DNA of 64,000 nucleotides from an uncultured Desulfobacteraceae bacterium (GCA_903953895.1 CAJBLH010000238.1:1-64000), one strand, 5' to 3'; shown: positions 17,093 to 26,301, numbered from the stretch's first letter. Notes: a model not told the origin generated them from the letters alone. Numbers and translations: made by a program.

Positions 17093-17980
17093 ATGAATGA
17101 AAACAAACCGGATACAACTGGAATGGAAACCCTGACAGCGGACTGGATGAAGTCCGTTGCCGATTTTTGGAGTGGATTGAACCGAATGTGGCTGCAGCCT
17201 CAAGCCGGCCCGGACCCTGATTCTCAGATGAGTGCAACCCACAGTGCCAAAAACTCCATGGATACCGCCATCCGAAACTGGCAGGCTGTTTCAACGGCTA
17301 TGTCCGCTCCCGGATCCGTGGAATCGCTGCTGAAAAGCGCAGGCGCCATGCCGGAGCTATTGGCGAAAATGGCCCAGCATACGATCAGCGGATATCTGCA
17401 GCTTCAGGAAAAATGGATCGAACGTTACGGCCGAATCAGCGAAACCGTTGAAGCCTATTCATTTGAACGGGTAGACGAGAATATGTTCCGGTCCTGGATC
17501 GATATGTATGAAACCGAATTCCGGCAGTTTTACCAGATTCCCCAGTTGGGGCTGACCCGGAGCTATCAGGAAAAATTCAATCAGGTCATGGATAAATACA
17601 ATATCTATCATGCCACCCTGGCGGAATTTTTTCGGATTCTGACGCTGCCGCTCAGCCATACTGCTGCGGTCATGCAGGAGAAAGTGGGAGAGTTGGCGGA
17701 AAAGGGGGCTTTGCCCGATGATTCCCAGAAATACTATCAGATGTGGATAAAGATTCTGGAAGGGCATTACATGAAGCTGTTTCAGTCTCCCGAGTACACA
17801 CTGACACTGGCCAATACCCTGAATGCGACTTCGGATTTTACTTCTGCCAGAGATGCCGTCATTCAGGATATGATGAGTGGGTTGCCCATTCCCAGCCGCA
17901 AAGAAATCGACGAGCTGGAGCGGGAACTCTATGAGCTGAAAAAACGGATTCGAACGATTGAAAAGGGACGGCAAACCTGA
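17093..17980 (+). CDS. phaE: Class III PHA synthase subunit PhaE
   Basis: Non-catalytic activator subunit of class III PHA synthase; it pairs with PhaC and is required for polymerisation. The 295-residue product has the family pattern: Trp-rich N-terminus, a central helical region (YQMWIKILEGHYMKLFQSPE) and the C-terminal LPIPSRKEIDELERELYELK followed by a basic heptad end. AGAGG at 17082-17086 favours the ATG at 17093 over 17078. Followed by phaC. Confidence 0.88.
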   Translation: MNENKPDTTGMETLTADWMKSVADFWSGLNRMWLQPQAGPDPDSQMSATHSAKNSMDTAIRNWQAVSTAMSAPGSVESLLKSAGAMPELLAKMAQHTISGYLQLQEKWIERYGRISETVEAYSFERVDENMFRSWIDMYETEFRQFYQIPQLGLTRSYQEKFNQVMDKYNIYHATLAEFFRILTLPLSHTAAVMQEKVGELAEKGALPDDSQKYYQMWIKILEGHYMKLFQSPEYTLTLANTLNATSDFTSARDAVIQDMMSGLPIPSRKEIDELERELYELKKRIRTIEKGRQT

Positions 17981-18024
17981 TATCTTTCTGAATTATTACT
18001 GTCTGTTCACAAGGGGGTGAACCA

Positions 18025-19218
18025 ATGAGCCAGCCAACCATTCCTGTCGATCTCATTCTGTCAAAACTGGCAGAAAATGCAGAGCGGGTCCAAAGCCGCG
18101 CGCAAAAGGCATCGGAAGTTCTGCTGGAAAAAATGGATACCGATCTGGCAGCCACACCCAGTGAAGTGGTATATCAGGAAGATCGCATCAAACTGAAGCA
18201 TTACAAGCCGAGAACCAAAACCCGCAATGCAACACCCCTTCTGGTCGTGTATGCGCTGATCAACCGGGAGACCATGCTGGATCTTCAGCCTGGCCGTAGT
18301 GTGGTGGAAACCTTTATAGACAACGGCATCGATCTGTACATGATAGAGTGGGGATATCCGACCCGCAAAGACCGCTTTCTCGGGTTTGATGATCACATCA
18401 ATGTCTATATGGACAATGTCATCAATTTTATCCGTCAGCGCAACGGTGTCGACAAGATCAACCTCATGGGCATCTGCATGGGGGGTACCTTCTGTGTCAT
18501 CTATTCCGCGCTTTATCCGGAAAAGATCAAAAACCTGATCACCACCGTCACACCGTCATATTTCGATACAGACAAGGGCTTGCTGCATGTATGGATGAAG
18601 CAAATCGATGCGGACAGGATGGTGGATATTTACGGCAATATTCCAGCGGATGTGATGAATTTTGGCTTTCTGCTGCTGAATCCGGCCCGGCTGATGATCG
18701 ATAAATATGTCGGCTTCATGGAAAATATGGACAATAAAATTTTCGTTGAAAATTTTGTCCGTATGGAAAAATGGATATTCGACAGCCCGGATTTGCCCGG
18801 AGAAGTGTTCCGACAGTTTATCAAGGATTGTTACCAGCAGAATCTGCTCGTTCAAAATCGTCTGGAAGTGGGCGATAAGCGTGTCGATCTGCGGAAAGTT
18901 ACCATGCCGCTGTTGAATATTTATGGAAAATTCGATCATCTGGTTCCTCCTGAAGCCTGTGAACCGCTGATCCGCTATGTCGGCAGTACCGATACCGAAA
19001 ATCTCTGTCTGGAGACCGGACACATCGGTATCTATGTCAGCAGCAAGTGTCAGAAGGAGTTTGCACCGAAAATTGTGTCATGGCTGAAAGATAGAGATGT
19101 AATCCCATCTCTGGCTAAAACCCGTAAACCCCCGGTCAGACATAAAACCCTGTCCACCAAATCCACTGTGACGGAAACGGCTCCAAGGCCCACCGCAAAT
19201 GCCAAAAATTCAATTTAG
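18025..19218 (+). CDS. phaC: Class III poly(3-hydroxyalkanoate) synthase subunit PhaC
   Basis: Polymerises (R)-3-hydroxyacyl-CoA into PHA granules. The 397-residue protein has the lipase-like GICMGG with nucleophile Cys151, Asp304 in YGKFDHLVPP and His333 in ETGHIGIYVS, closely matching the spacing of the studied class III enzyme of Allochromatium. The last 40 residues are a basic, Ser/Thr-rich tail beyond the core. AAGGGGG precedes the start. phaE lies immediately upstream. Confidence 0.95.
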   Translation: MSQPTIPVDLILSKLAENAERVQSRAQKASEVLLEKMDTDLAATPSEVVYQEDRIKLKHYKPRTKTRNATPLLVVYALINRETMLDLQPGRSVVETFIDNGIDLYMIEWGYPTRKDRFLGFDDHINVYMDNVINFIRQRNGVDKINLMGICMGGTFCVIYSALYPEKIKNLITTVTPSYFDTDKGLLHVWMKQIDADRMVDIYGNIPADVMNFGFLLLNPARLMIDKYVGFMENMDNKIFVENFVRMEKWIFDSPDLPGEVFRQFIKDCYQQNLLVQNRLEVGDKRVDLRKVTMPLLNIYGKFDHLVPPEACEPLIRYVGSTDTENLCLETGHIGIYVSSKCQKEFAPKIVSWLKDRDVIPSLAKTRKPPVRHKTLSTKSTVTETAPRPTANAKNSI

Positions 19219-19229
19219 GGAGATGCCTT

Positions 19230-20276
19230 ATGGCTGAAGTGAAAGATTATTTTAAAACATTTTGCAAGCTCAGTCAGGCTTTTGGGACTGCTGCAACCCA
19301 AGACGATCTGCTGGGCCTGATTGTCCAATATGCGATTAATACGATGGACGGCAAGGCCGCCTGCCTGTTTTTGACAGATGATAAGCAGGATTTCTTTGTT
19401 CCGGTGGTTCAAAAAGGACTATCCGCAAATTATCTGCATGCCAATCCGATGAAAGTGCAGGGCATCGTCCAGTCATTACTGAAAAAAGGATATCTCAGCT
19501 TTCGGGATGCTGTCACCGATCCGCGCCTGGAGAATCACGAAGCCAAAAAGGCGGAGGGAATCGCCTCCATTCTGACTGTCGCCGTCATGGTACAAGGCCG
19601 AACGATCGGAGTGCTTTCATTGTATACGGCATCTCAGCGGGATTTTACCGACGATGAAATCGATTTTTTGTGTGCATTGGCTGAACAGGGAGGAATGGCC
19701 ATTGAAAAAGCCAGGCTTTTGGATCGGATTCAGAAAAATGCCTCGCTTCTGCTGGAACTGACATCCAGTATGAATTCAAGCCTTGATATCAAAAACATTC
19801 TGAACAATATGACCGCCGAAGTATCCGATGCGCTGGGCATGAAGGGAGCCGATATCCGTCTGCTGGATCAGCGGAAAAATGAGATCGCCCTGGTTTCCAG
19901 CTATGGCCTCAGCGAGAATTTTTTCAGCAATCTTCAGATCAACCGCTCGGATATGACCCGTGCTGCACTGAAAGGAGATACGGTTATCATAGAAAACGTC
20001 AATGACGATATAGCCTGTCAATTCAAAGAGTTATTGAAACAGGAGAGCATTTGCGCCATGATCATGACACCGGTAAGGGCACGCAATGACGTGATTGGAA
20101 CAATGAGTCTATACAGCGATACGCCGCATCATTTTTCATCGGATGTAAAGGCGATGATTCAGGCGCTGGCCCATCAGGGCGGACTGGCGATTCAGAATGC
20201 CAGCCTGTATCTGAAGGTACAGGAAGACAAGAAAAATCTGGAGTCGGACATTTGGAGTCACCGCTCGTGGTTCTAA
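19230..20276 (+). CDS. Tandem GAF-domain protein in the PHA operon
   Basis: 348 residues in two GAF domains (about 15-165 and 180-330), no recognisable output domain. Same architecture as the protein upstream of nrfH (12540-13541), with shared phrases such as DPRLENHEAKKAEGI versus DPRLQYPEEARQEGI. It starts 11 bases after phaC and ends 19 before phaJ, so it is co-transcribed with PHA synthesis genes and may sense a metabolic or redox signal. Function unknown. Confidence 0.8.
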   Translation: MAEVKDYFKTFCKLSQAFGTAATQDDLLGLIVQYAINTMDGKAACLFLTDDKQDFFVPVVQKGLSANYLHANPMKVQGIVQSLLKKGYLSFRDAVTDPRLENHEAKKAEGIASILTVAVMVQGRTIGVLSLYTASQRDFTDDEIDFLCALAEQGGMAIEKARLLDRIQKNASLLLELTSSMNSSLDIKNILNNMTAEVSDALGMKGADIRLLDQRKNEIALVSSYGLSENFFSNLQINRSDMTRAALKGDTVIIENVNDDIACQFKELLKQESICAMIMTPVRARNDVIGTMSLYSDTPHHFSSDVKAMIQALAHQGGLAIQNASLYLKVQEDKKNLESDIWSHRSWF

Positions 20277-20295
20277 GGTAAAAGGAGAAAACAAC

Positions 20296-20715
20296 ATGAA
20301 GGGCAAAACCATCGACGAACTGAACGTCGGGCAGACGGCGTCGTTTACCAAAACCATATCCGAGTCGGACGTATATCTGTTTGCAGGGATTACCGGCGAT
20401 TTCAATCCGGCCCATGTCAATGAAACCTATGCTAAAAATACGGCTTTCAAGACCCGGATCGCACACGGCATGCTGTCGGCAGGTCTGATTTCAAACGTGC
20501 TGGGTAATCAGCTTCCGGGGCCCGGTACGATTTACATGCAGCAGCAACTGAATTTCCGGGCTCCGGTAACCATTGGGGATACCATCACGGCAACCGTCGA
20601 AGTGATCGAGGTCATTCGGGAAAAAAAGCGAGTACGCTTGAAAACCGTCTGCACGAATCAGGATCAGGTTGTGGTTTTGGATGGCGAGGCGTTGATAAGC
20701 CCCCCCCGGAACTAG
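20296..20715 (+). CDS. phaJ: (R)-specific enoyl-CoA hydratase (MaoC/PhaJ family)
   Basis: Hydrates trans-2-enoyl-CoA to (R)-3-hydroxyacyl-CoA, drawing beta-oxidation intermediates into PHA. The 139-residue single hot-dog domain carries the catalytic motif GDFNPAHVN with Asp35 and His40 and the downstream RIAHGML. AAAGGAG upstream of the ATG. Last gene of the rightward PHA operon; the coding end contains an eight-C run. Confidence 0.9.
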   Translation: MKGKTIDELNVGQTASFTKTISESDVYLFAGITGDFNPAHVNETYAKNTAFKTRIAHGMLSAGLISNVLGNQLPGPGTIYMQQQLNFRAPVTIGDTITATVEVIEVIREKKRVRLKTVCTNQDQVVVLDGEALISPPRN

Positions 20716-20744
20716 TCATGCATTGATTCCATGTACTGAAGACA

Positions 20745-22508
20745 TCAAATTCCCAATTGCCGCTTGATTGTTGTCCAAAGTTTTCGTCTGCGGCTGTGTT
20801 CGAATTGCCACTGATCAATGATCTGTCGATAGGCTTCAGGGTTCAGTTCTTTAACGACCGCCAGCCAGCGGACATGCAGGTCGTAATTGGAACCGATCGC
20901 GACAGTGGGGCTGGGAACTATTTTGGGAGCATACTTCATCCAGCATTCCATGATAACGGATAGATGGTTTTCTCCCATCATTTTTTTAAGCCATTCCCGA
21001 CGGCCGTTGTTGTGGGATTTATCTCCGATAATACTGGCGGTGCATGTCTGAATTACCTGGGGAAAACGGGTTTTGATATCGGTTAGTTCCGCCATATCCC
21101 GGGTCAGAACAAAAAAAGCCTGTTTCTGATCCATAAACGCTTTGGTGTTGGCCAGAATAACTGTCAGCCATTCCTGCAATCTTGCAGAGAACCAGGGTTT
21201 TCCTTTGGCAGGGTCCATTCCGGCTTCAATCAGCCAATTGATCCAGCAATCGGAATAATTTTTCGCTTTTCCTGGTTTAAATCCCAGCGCCACAGAAAGA
21301 ATGTGCTGCTGCCAGGCTTCCAGCAGGCTGGATACCGAGGATAAACCGGTTTGGCGAATCAGGCCGGCCACACTGTCCCAGTCAAAGGGGTTTTGATAGG
21401 TGATCTGTTGAAACCGTACCATGTGGTTGCGCTCATTCCATCCAATTTTTTCGGTAACATCGCGCCAGTCCTGAATAACTTCTGAAATTGCCTGATCTGG
21501 AAAGTGATGAATACCGCGTTTGACGACTGCAGCCAGAAGATGAATTTCCGGGTCCCAGGAAGCGAATTCTCCTTCCTGAACAGCGTAACTGGTCACAATC
21601 AGGTGGCAAACGTTTTCCGCTTCTTTCCACTGTTTGTTTTTAAGCAGATTTTTCAGCGGGGGAACCCCATACAACCAGTTTTCAGTTAGGAGTTTTAAAC
21701 AGTTGTCGAGATAAACCCGGGAGTCGAACCGACGCGACAGATTCAGATATATCTGGTGCCAAAACGAATCCACATGGCTTAACCGGTTTTCCCACAACGG
21801 GTCATCTTCGTGGCGTTTGATATCATCAAAAATCTGTTTCTGGTGATCATCCGGAAGGGATTCGAAGAAATAAATCACCCCCGAGCTGCTGAGCAGAATG
21901 ATTGTCAGGCGCTCTTCCAACAGATTCAATTGATTGATGAATTCTTCGGGGGTTGGGGATGTCATCCATGTCCACTTCAAGATGCATTGGGTGGCAAATG
22001 TTCCGATGGTGCATCTTTTTTTTTCAAGGTCCATCCAATCTGGATAGTCCTTCATATTTTTTTCAATTCCGACAACGGCATTCAAAAAAATATCTGGAGA
22101 TGCGACATTGAGAAGGACAACTGTTTCGATCAGAGGGAGAAGGTATCGGCAGACTTCTTCGAGATCATCCGCAAACTGGGTGCTGTTGAAAACCGGCGAT
22201 TCCCACGTATGCTGGCGAATGGCGTAGTCTCCATCCTCATCGCCGATTTTTACAACAATACTGTTCCAGAGATCCCACAACCGTTGCCACTGCTGAATGA
22301 TTTTCTCTTCCGAAGAAATGCTTTTTTTAGATTTGGGACGGTTTGCGGTGATCAGTCCGGATATCGTATTTGCCGTGCCCCCATCGAGGCGGGACAGCAG
22401 TACTTCCAGATGGTCGGGATTGATGATTGAAAATGCAGCATCGAATACTTTTGCAAGTTCTTCATACGTCAATGCTTCCAGCAGCCGATATCCAATTTTT
22501 CTTTTCAT
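20745..22508 (-). CDS. Hypothetical 587-residue helical protein
   Basis: I do not recognise this protein. It has no signal peptide, no clear membrane segment and no catalytic motif. It looks mainly alpha-helical, is unusually rich in tryptophan, and has hydrophobic helices such as YLLPLIETVVLLN and LTIILLSSSGVIYFF. It is transcribed toward phaJ from its own region, with a DsrE-family gene 96 bases upstream in the same direction. Codon usage looks like that of its neighbours and the frame is intact, so it is probably real. Confidence 0.65.
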   Translation of the reverse strand: MKRKIGYRLLEALTYEELAKVFDAAFSIINPDHLEVLLSRLDGGTANTISGLITANRPKSKKSISSEEKIIQQWQRLWDLWNSIVVKIGDEDGDYAIRQHTWESPVFNSTQFADDLEEVCRYLLPLIETVVLLNVASPDIFLNAVVGIEKNMKDYPDWMDLEKKRCTIGTFATQCILKWTWMTSPTPEEFINQLNLLEERLTIILLSSSGVIYFFESLPDDHQKQIFDDIKRHEDDPLWENRLSHVDSFWHQIYLNLSRRFDSRVYLDNCLKLLTENWLYGVPPLKNLLKNKQWKEAENVCHLIVTSYAVQEGEFASWDPEIHLLAAVVKRGIHHFPDQAISEVIQDWRDVTEKIGWNERNHMVRFQQITYQNPFDWDSVAGLIRQTGLSSVSSLLEAWQQHILSVALGFKPGKAKNYSDCWINWLIEAGMDPAKGKPWFSARLQEWLTVILANTKAFMDQKQAFFVLTRDMAELTDIKTRFPQVIQTCTASIIGDKSHNNGRREWLKKMMGENHLSVIMECWMKYAPKIVPSPTVAIGSNYDLHVRWLAVVKELNPEAYRQIIDQWQFEHSRRRKLWTTIKRQLGI

Positions 22509-22522
22509 TCGGATCTCTCCAT

Positions 22523-22596
22523 GTCAGGTATCAGGGGTATCTCATGATACTTGTTCATCATGGTCTTTTCTGCACCCTGATACCTGTAAACTGACA
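22523..22596. repeat. Intergenic inverted repeat (CAGGTATCAGGG type)
   Basis: CAGGTATCAGGG (22525-22536) and CCCTGATACCTG (22575-22586) form a perfect 12-bp inverted repeat, with TGTCAG/CTGACA as overlapping and outer arms. It fills most of the gap between the DsrE-family gene and the 587-residue gene. It looks like a member of a dispersed small palindrome family. Confidence 0.6.
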
Positions 22597-22604
22597 CCTC
22601 AAAT

Positions 22605-22964
22605 CTAAAGGCTGATGACCGTCCCATTGCAGGAAAGTTCGATCAGTTCGTTTCCGGTGGCCATTCTTGCACCTTTGATCAGATCTGCGGCGCTGATTTT
22701 TCGGGATACCGCACACGGGGTGCAGACCAGAATCGGCACCTCGTATTCCTGAAGGTAGGATAGATGATCATCCGCTGAATCGCCCGTGGCAGCTCGTAAA
22801 TGTGCGGACATGCCTTCCTTGGCCAGATACACCCCTTCATCCAGAAGGAACAGCGTCGCGTTTTTTCCCAGTTTTTTGGCGGTAGCTGCCAGAAAAAACG
22901 CCCGGGTCGCCCGGTTGGGGTTGTCGGTTCCGCATGAAAGTACAATTACAACATTATCTGTCAT
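22605..22964 (-). CDS. DsrE-family protein
   Basis: 119-residue cytoplasmic protein of the DsrE/DsrF/TusD fold, associated with sulfur-relay chemistry. It shows the fold's VVIVLSCGTDNP start, the LFLLDEGVYLAK strand-helix and LVCTPCAVSRKI with Cys81 and Cys84. Which cysteine, if any, carries persulfide is not decidable; the single gene lacks DsrF/DsrH partners here. The ATG at 22964 with GGAGAGAG upstream is better than the longer start at 22994. Confidence 0.8.
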   Translation of the reverse strand: MTDNVVIVLSCGTDNPNRATRAFFLAATAKKLGKNATLFLLDEGVYLAKEGMSAHLRAATGDSADDHLSYLQEYEVPILVCTPCAVSRKISAADLIKGARMATGNELIELSCNGTVISL

Positions 22965-23141
22965 TTGCTCTCTCCTATGTTGACAGGTTATCATCCAAGT
23001 CGGGGGGTGTCCCGTCTGGTGTTTTGGATGGAACTATGATATGATCGCGTAAAATCGTTTTTCTATACCATCAAAACCGATTCGAATCAATGGTACACTC
23101 ATGATTCTGAACAGATAATTCAAAAGCTTTAGCAGGTAAAT

Positions 23142-24248
23142 ATGATTCCGAATACGATTTATACTCGGCCCATCTGGCTGGACAGTGACCAGCAAACGCT
23201 GAATGTTATCGATCAGAGACAGCTCCCCCATATCATCAGCATACTGAACCTTAAAACCGCCGATGATGTCATTATGGCCATTCGGGAGATGGTGGTCCGG
23301 GGAGCGCCGCTGATCGGCGTTACGGCAGCCTATGGTGTTTATCTTTCCGTAGTGAATTCAAAAAATCGGGATAATCCGGATAATTATCTAAAGCAGGAAT
23401 GTGAGCGTATCAAGTCGAGCCGTCCGACAGCCGTAAATCTGTTCTGGGCTGTGGACCGTATGATAGAAAAGGTTTGTGGCGTCAAAACCTTTTCGGACAG
23501 ACTTGATGCCGCCAGGCAAGAGGCGGAAAGCATTACGGAGGCTGAGGTCGAAAACTGTCGACTGATCGGCGTGCATGGGCTTTCGTTGCTGCAGCACCTG
23601 GCGGCTGAAAAGCCGAAAAAGCCGCTTCAGGTACTCACGCACTGCAATGCCGGATGGCTGGCCTGTGTGGAACATGGAACCGCTACGGCTCCGATATATG
23701 CCGCTTTCGAAGCAGGCATGGATATTCATGTATGGGTGGATGAAACCCGGCCCCTCAACCAGGGGGCCAGGTTGACCGCATGGGAACTGGGCAGGCGCGG
23801 CGTCAGTCATACGGTGATTACGGATAATGCCGGCGGCCATCTCATGCAGCACGGCCTGGTGGATGTGGTGATTGTCGGGTCGGATCGGGCCACCCGGACG
23901 GGGGATATCGCCAACAAGATCGGAACCTATCTGAAAGCGCTGGCGGCATGGGATAATCGGATTCCGTTTTATGTGGCGCTGCCCTCCAGCACATTCGACT
24001 GGCAGATGACCAACGGGCTGACGGATATCCCGATTGAGGTCCGTGATCCGGATGAAGTTCGATATATTCAGGGATTGGCCACTGATCAGCTTTCCCGGAT
24101 TTTGATCCCGCCCGAGACCAGCCCGGCTGCTAATTTTGCATTCGATGTTACGCCGGCAAGACTCATTACCGGTCTGATTACCGAAAGAGGGGTTTGCAGA
24201 TCCGGCGAGGCCGATATTCTAAGGCTTTTCCCCGAGCATGCTGAATGA
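23142..24248 (+). CDS. mtnA: S-methyl-5-thioribose-1-phosphate isomerase
   Basis: Isomerises methylthioribose-1-phosphate to the ribulose form in the methionine salvage pathway. The 368-residue product has the family motifs VVRGAPLIGVTAAYG, THCNAGWLAC with catalytic Cys168, DNAGGHLM and IVGSDRATRTGD with catalytic Asp248. It belongs to the eIF2B-related isomerases; similar enzymes act on other 1-phosphates, so salvage of related sugars is possible. Starts at ATG 23142 after AGCAGG. No other mtn gene is adjacent. Confidence 0.9.
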   Translation: MIPNTIYTRPIWLDSDQQTLNVIDQRQLPHIISILNLKTADDVIMAIREMVVRGAPLIGVTAAYGVYLSVVNSKNRDNPDNYLKQECERIKSSRPTAVNLFWAVDRMIEKVCGVKTFSDRLDAARQEAESITEAEVENCRLIGVHGLSLLQHLAAEKPKKPLQVLTHCNAGWLACVEHGTATAPIYAAFEAGMDIHVWVDETRPLNQGARLTAWELGRRGVSHTVITDNAGGHLMQHGLVDVVIVGSDRATRTGDIANKIGTYLKALAAWDNRIPFYVALPSSTFDWQMTNGLTDIPIEVRDPDEVRYIQGLATDQLSRILIPPETSPAANFAFDVTPARLITGLITERGVCRSGEADILRLFPEHAE

Positions 24249-24299
24249 TATTAAGAAATAATCCTTGACATCTATTTGAAATATCCCTTAAATCAGTCC

Positions 24300-24785
24300 A
24301 TGTTGACGGATCTGGAAAAAAAAATAATAGCCGCCATTCAAGATGACATTCCCATTACCCCGCGTCCCTACAAGGTTATTTCCGATAATATCGGGATTTC
24401 TGAAGCGGATTTTCTCAGAACCCTTCAGGATCTGTGCAACCGGGGCGTTATCCGCCGTCTCGGGGCAACCCTTCGCCATCAGAAATCCGGGTTTGAAGCC
24501 AATGCCATGACAGCCTGGCAGGTGGACGAGAGTCGGGTGGAAGAAGTGGGGCAGAAAATGGCCTCATTTCGGGAAGTTTCGCATTGCTATCGTCGAAATC
24601 CCAGCAGCCGCTGGCCGTATAATCTCTATACGATGATTCATGCACGAGATGAAGCCACGTGTGTGGAAATCGCCCGCAGCATTTCTCAGGCCACTGCCGT
24701 CACTGCTTATAAGCTGCTTTTCAGTCGGAGAGAACTGAAGAAAACATCCATGGAATATTTCCCGAACGGCAATGAAGATGGATAA
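24300..24785 (+). CDS. ahbB: Siroheme decarboxylase subunit, AhbB type
   Basis: Lrp/AsnC-like protein acting with AhbA to decarboxylate siroheme to 12,18-didecarboxysiroheme, an early step of the alternative haem b route of sulfate reducers. It has an N-terminal winged-helix-like part (ITPRPYKVISDNIGISEAD, RRLGATLRHQKSGFEANAM) and the diagnostic FREVSHCYRRNP ... WPYNLYTMIHA, whose His lies in the substrate site. I chose the ATG at 24300 over a TTG at 24276. It overlaps the radical SAM gene by 14 bases; no ahbA partner is in the window. Confidence 0.85.
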   Translation: MLTDLEKKIIAAIQDDIPITPRPYKVISDNIGISEADFLRTLQDLCNRGVIRRLGATLRHQKSGFEANAMTAWQVDESRVEEVGQKMASFREVSHCYRRNPSSRWPYNLYTMIHARDEATCVEIARSISQATAVTAYKLLFSRRELKKTSMEYFPNGNEDG

Positions 24786-26175
24786 GAATTTTTGCCGATC
24801 GGCCACATTTTCCGCCGTAAGGTCAGCCGCCTCTCCCCATATTCTTCTGGTCAATCCCTGGATACACGATTTTGCAGCCTATGATTTCTGGGCTACCCCT
24901 CTGGGGCTGCTGAAGCTTGGCGGCCTTTTGCGACATCACGGTGCAAGGATTTCTTTTATTGATTGCCTGAACCGTTTCCATCCCCGGCTTCCGGATGCCG
25001 ACCCATCTGCCCGGTACGGCAGGGGGCCTTATCTGAAAACACGCATTCCCAAACCTGAGTCTCTGGGGGATATCCCAAGAAATTACTGTCGATATGGTAT
25101 TCCGCCCGAATGGTTTACAGCGGATTTAAGGTCTCTTCCCCAGCCAGATCTGGTGCTGGTCACCTCGATGATGACTTACTGGTATCCTGGGGTTTGTGAA
25201 GCCATTTCGACCATCAAGACGGTATTTCCCGAAGTTCCGGTGATTCTGGGCGGGATTTATGCTACACTCTGCCTGGATCATGCCGAACGGGTTTCCGGAG
25301 CGGATATTGTCATAGCCGGTTCTGACCAAACCCGGCTTTTTGCGGCGATTCAAGAACTGATTGGATGGACTGTCACCCCCGGAACTGATCCGGACGATCT
25401 GGATGCCCTCCCGTTTCCCGCAGCGGATCTTCAGCAAAAAATACCGTTTATCGCTCTGTTGACATCAACCGGTTGTCCGTTTTCATGTGCTTACTGTGCA
25501 TCCGGTTATCTGAATCCAAAATGTCGGGTGCGGTCTTCGGATCGGATTCTGGAAGAAATCCGATTCTGGCATGATCGTCACCATGTCAGGGATATGGTGT
25601 TTTATGACGATGCCCTGCTGGTGGATGCCGAGCATCACGCCATTCCCTTGTTTGAAAAAATCATCGATTCCGGGCTCGGTGCAATGATCCGTTTTCATAC
25701 ACCCAATGCGGTGCATATCCGGGAAATCACCGATACAACTGCTGAACTCATGGCAGGGGCCGGATTTCAGACCATCCGGCTCGGTCTCGAGACAACGGCA
25801 GGCGATCGCCTGGATCACAAAGTGACCGAGGAAGAATTTCTGGCTGCCGTGTCGTGCCTGAAATCCGCTGGTTTTCGTAAGAATCAAATCGGCGCCTATC
25901 TGCTGGCAGGCCTGCCGGACCAATCCTGGGAAACGGTCGAAGCTGCTGTCGAAACGGTATTGAAAGCCGGAATAACCCCGGTTCCGGCACATTTTACACC
26001 GATCCCGCACACGGATCTGTGGCCGGCGTCCGTGGCATCTTCCCGATATGACCTGGAATCCGATCCGATCTTCACCAACAACGCCATATGCCCCTGCCGG
26101 AAGGAGCCGTTTTCCTGGGAGCCGCTGCTCAGGCTGAAACGCCTGATCAACGTACCGGGTTTCCAGACGGAGTGA
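24772..26175 (+). CDS. Radical SAM protein with B12-binding-like N-terminus
   Basis: 467 residues. An N-terminal domain (about 22-200: ILLVNPWIHDFAAYDFWATPLG ... VPVILGGIYATL) resembles the cobalamin-binding domain of B12-dependent radical SAM enzymes, though I do not see a clean DXHXXG. The radical SAM core follows with CPFSCAYC (Cys235, 239, 242) holding the 4Fe-4S cluster, then FYDDALLV and RLGLET. A C-terminal cysteine pair is at NAICPC. It overlaps ahbB, so a role in tetrapyrrole work is attractive, but it is not AhbC or AhbD as I know them. Substrate unknown. Confidence 0.8.
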   Translation: MKMDKNFCRSATFSAVRSAASPHILLVNPWIHDFAAYDFWATPLGLLKLGGLLRHHGARISFIDCLNRFHPRLPDADPSARYGRGPYLKTRIPKPESLGDIPRNYCRYGIPPEWFTADLRSLPQPDLVLVTSMMTYWYPGVCEAISTIKTVFPEVPVILGGIYATLCLDHAERVSGADIVIAGSDQTRLFAAIQELIGWTVTPGTDPDDLDALPFPAADLQQKIPFIALLTSTGCPFSCAYCASGYLNPKCRVRSSDRILEEIRFWHDRHHVRDMVFYDDALLVDAEHHAIPLFEKIIDSGLGAMIRFHTPNAVHIREITDTTAELMAGAGFQTIRLGLETTAGDRLDHKVTEEEFLAAVSCLKSAGFRKNQIGAYLLAGLPDQSWETVEAAVETVLKAGITPVPAHFTPIPHTDLWPASVASSRYDLESDPIFTNNAICPCRKEPFSWEPLLRLKRLINVPGFQTE

Positions 26176-26301
26176 CAGAATTCATTTGACTTGTTTTCGA
26201 CAATTTCATATTCAACCGATGTTTCATTGTATCCAATAAACGCATAACGTCACACGCAACCATTTTGCCACCAATAAAAGGAGGATACCACAAAATCATA
26301 T

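Noticed and set aside
22979-23141. TTGACA at about 22980 as the mtnA promoter
   Set aside because: No -10 at the right distance.
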